This document shows, piece after piece, positions 6,769-8,544 of a DNA stretch of 8,544 bases (positions are counted from its first letter, which is position 1; each line of letters opens with the position of its first letter). The position numbers and the translations under genes were made by a program. Origin of the DNA: an uncultured Flavobacterium sp. GTDB taxonomy: Bacteria; Bacteroidota; Bacteroidia; Flavobacteriales; Flavobacteriaceae. The stretch is from positions 1 through 8,544 of the forward strand of contig NZ_CAMLMK010000113.1 of assembly GCF_946481155.1 (NCBI RefSeq), given 5' to 3'. The notes under the pieces are model-generated. The model was given only the letters and a program-made list of their open reading frames with translations. It had not been told where the DNA came from and did no database searches.

Positions 6769-8544
6769 TTAATTCTCAGCGTCCGGTAATCGGTCTGCCT
6801 GATCCTTTTTACGGTTGAATCTGTAAATAACCGTCAGGTTCACATATCGTCCCTGGCTTTTGAATTCCGATTCAAGGTGGTAGGAATCCGTTGTTGTCTC
6901 CTGTTTTGTGATTTGAGAATTGAACAGGTTATTCACGTTAAGCGATACCGACATCTTGTCTTCAAAAAAGTCTTTGCTTATACCGATATTTGAATTGTAC
7001 TGCGCTTTAGTAACTGATTGCACTCCACGGTTCTCGCCACGGTATCTGAAACTGAATTCTCCCGAAATGATTTTCGGAAACTTCACCACAGAACGGAAAT
7101 TGGTAAACCATGTTTGATCTTCCACTTTATAGTCCACATTTTGATAACTTCCCTGCTGATCAAACTTATAGTAATTGAAATCAAGTGACAGACGTAACCA
7201 GTTTATTGGATTGTAGCTTGTGGCAACTTCCAGTCCGTAACGGTTTTCAGTATCCAAATTTACCGGAGTCCGCACGAAATAATTTTCCTCTGTTCTGTTA
7301 AGGATAAACTCGAAATAATTTGTGGTATGCTTATAGTAAATTGAAGGGTTGATACTCAATTTTCCAACTTTCGTCAATACCGTGAATTCATAAGAATTGG
7401 TAAACATCGGGTCTAAATCAGGATTACCTGTGGTGATATAACGTAAATCTGAAAGTCCGCCGAAAGGATTCAGCTGCCAGAACCTTGGCCGGTTGATACG
7501 TTTACTGTAGCTTAATTGTAAATCCGTCTTTTCACTTAGGTTGTATACCAAATGTACCGTCGGAAATAAATTGATGTAATTTTTATGCTTACTGAATGTA
7601 TTTTTGGTGTCGGCAATATTGATATCCGATAACTCCGAACGCAACCCAAGCAGGTAATTGAACTTATTGATTTTGCTTCCAAACTGGACATAAGCGCTGT
7701 ACAGATTTTCGTCATATTTCAGCTTGTTGGTATATTGCTCCTGTACAACATCGTCCAAAATCGTACGGTAATCACTGCGAATGGCACGCAAATCACTACG
7801 GATACCCATTTCAATCCTTGATTTTTCGTTGATCGGATTTACATAATCGGATTTTATGAAAATATCATTACTGCTTTCAATGTCCCTGGTGTAAAGGTTA
7901 GAAACTTCCGGTTCGTACGGATAAGTTTTCTGCTGGCTGATGTATTGATTTTCATCATCGTTCCAAAAATCGTATTGCAGACTGGTGGTCCATTTCTTGT
8001 CTTTCTTATCGAAAGTTTTTACATAGTTCAGTTCCAGTGCATTGTAAATTTTAGGCTCCCTGTATGTTTCGGATCTGGCAATAAGACTGTCAGTTACATT
8101 GGCAGCATTGGAGTAATCGTACCGGAACTTTGTATCATAATTGTTATTGCTTTTGTCATGATAATAACTACCGGTTAGCGTATTCTTAGCATTGATGTAA
8201 TAATCACCACCAACATATATATTATAAGTATTGTTATGTCGGCCGATTTCGTCGTGCTGGTTCAGGATTGTCGTTGCACCATTGTTGTCATGACGCTGGA
8301 ATTGTGTGTTGGAGGCAAATATGTCAAACTTACGGTATCCGATGTTTGAAAAGAGATTTACCTTTTCGGTTTTATAACTAAGATTGGCATTAAAACTATG
8401 GTTAGTAGGATTACCTAAACTAGCCTGTAAGGAACCATTAAAGCCCTGCATGCTGTTTTTCTTCAGGATAATATTAATGATACCCGCGCCACCTTGCGCT
8501 TCATAAGCCGCCGATGGATTGGTAATGACTTCCACCTTTTCGAT
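6769..8544 (-). CDS. TonB-dependent outer-membrane receptor, Bacteroidota beta-barrel family, C-terminal 591 residues; start beyond right edge
   Basis: The frame is open to the right edge. The first visible residues, IEKVEVITNPSAAYEAQGG followed by AGIINIILKKN, are the signature end of the plug domain in Bacteroidota TonB-dependent receptors. The rest is an outer-membrane beta-barrel with alternating aromatic strands (for example LQLSYSKRINRPRFWQLNPF and YITTGNPDLDP, a common barrel motif of this family). The last strand is YVNLTVIYRFN, followed by a polar tail of about 16 residues ending DAEN. It best fits the outer membrane beta-barrel family 3 group (PF14905-like). Members usually have a further ~200 N-terminal residues (signal peptide, carboxypeptidase-regulatory-like domain, start of the plug), missing here. 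The role is TonB/ExbBD-driven uptake across the outer membrane; the substrate cannot be told. The GTG at 8535 is an internal valine codon, not the start. Confidence 0.93.
   Translation of the reverse strand: MEKVEVITNPSAAYEAQGGAGIINIILKKNSMQGFNGSLQASLGNPTNHSFNANLSYKTEKVNLFSNIGYRKFDIFASNTQFQRHDNNGATTILNQHDEIGRHNNTYNIYVGGDYYINAKNTLTGSYYHDKSNNNYDTKFRYDYSNAANVTDSLIARSETYREPKIYNALELNYVKTFDKKDKKWTTSLQYDFWNDDENQYISQQKTYPYEPEVSNLYTRDIESSNDIFIKSDYVNPINEKSRIEMGIRSDLRAIRSDYRTILDDVVQEQYTNKLKYDENLYSAYVQFGSKINKFNYLLGLRSELSDINIADTKNTFSKHKNYINLFPTVHLVYNLSEKTDLQLSYSKRINRPRFWQLNPFGGLSDLRYITTGNPDLDPMFTNSYEFTVLTKVGKLSINPSIYYKHTTNYFEFILNRTEENYFVRTPVNLDTENRYGLEVATSYNPINWLRLSLDFNYYKFDQQGSYQNVDYKVEDQTWFTNFRSVVKFPKIISGEFSFRYRGENRGVQSVTKAQYNSNIGISKDFFEDKMSVSLNVNNLFNSQITKQETTTDSYHLESEFKSQGRYVNLTVIYRFNRKKDQADRLPDAEN

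Noticed and set aside
8533..8535. GTG as start codon of the TonB receptor
   Set aside because: The frame continues upstream to the window edge (Ile-Glu-Lys before it) and the codon sits inside the conserved plug-end motif, so it encodes an internal valine.

Overview
The window looks like chromosome from a member of the Bacteroidota, most likely a Flavobacterium-type Flavobacteriaceae. The DNA is AT-rich, there are no Shine-Dalgarno sequences ahead of the starts, two proteins end in type A type IX secretion (T9SS) sorting domains, and a Bacteroidota-style TonB-dependent outer-membrane receptor is present. All four genes lie on the minus strand. No tRNA, rRNA, CRISPR array, insertion sequence or phage gene was seen.

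Layout from left to right, which is the reverse of transcription. (1) Positions 1-3056 hold the N-terminal 1018 residues of a giant secreted surface protein. It has a signal peptide, four degenerate ~170-residue repeats of a family I do not recognise, one DUF11-type module, and then a 109-residue repeat whose second copy runs off the left edge. (2) Positions 3351-4655 and 4905-6311 hold two tandem paralogues of 434 and 468 aa. Each has a signal peptide, two SprB-like beta modules, a cysteine-rich central domain and a T9SS type A C-terminal domain. (3) Positions 6769-8544 hold the C-terminal 591 residues of a TonB-dependent receptor whose start lies beyond the right edge.

The most notable pattern is that the three secreted-protein genes share homologous control DNA. 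Each start codon is preceded by ~185 bp of related AT-rich sequence with the same blocks in the same order. The resemblance continues across the start into the signal-peptide codons, although the mature part of the first protein is unrelated to the other two. The two paralogues also end at hairpin terminators with the same stem. This indicates duplication of whole transcription units and probable reuse or recombination of a leader cassette, so that unrelated surface proteins may share one expression programme.

The inferred common theme is the cell surface: Sec export followed by T9SS secretion or anchoring of large beta-rich proteins, beside an outer-membrane uptake receptor. The receptor is set apart by its own terminator and a 457-bp gap, so functional coupling is not shown. 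I see no evidence of a defence system, toxin-antitoxin pair or other recognisable novel machine. The unnamed parts are the four-fold repeat of the large protein and the central domain of the paralogue pair.
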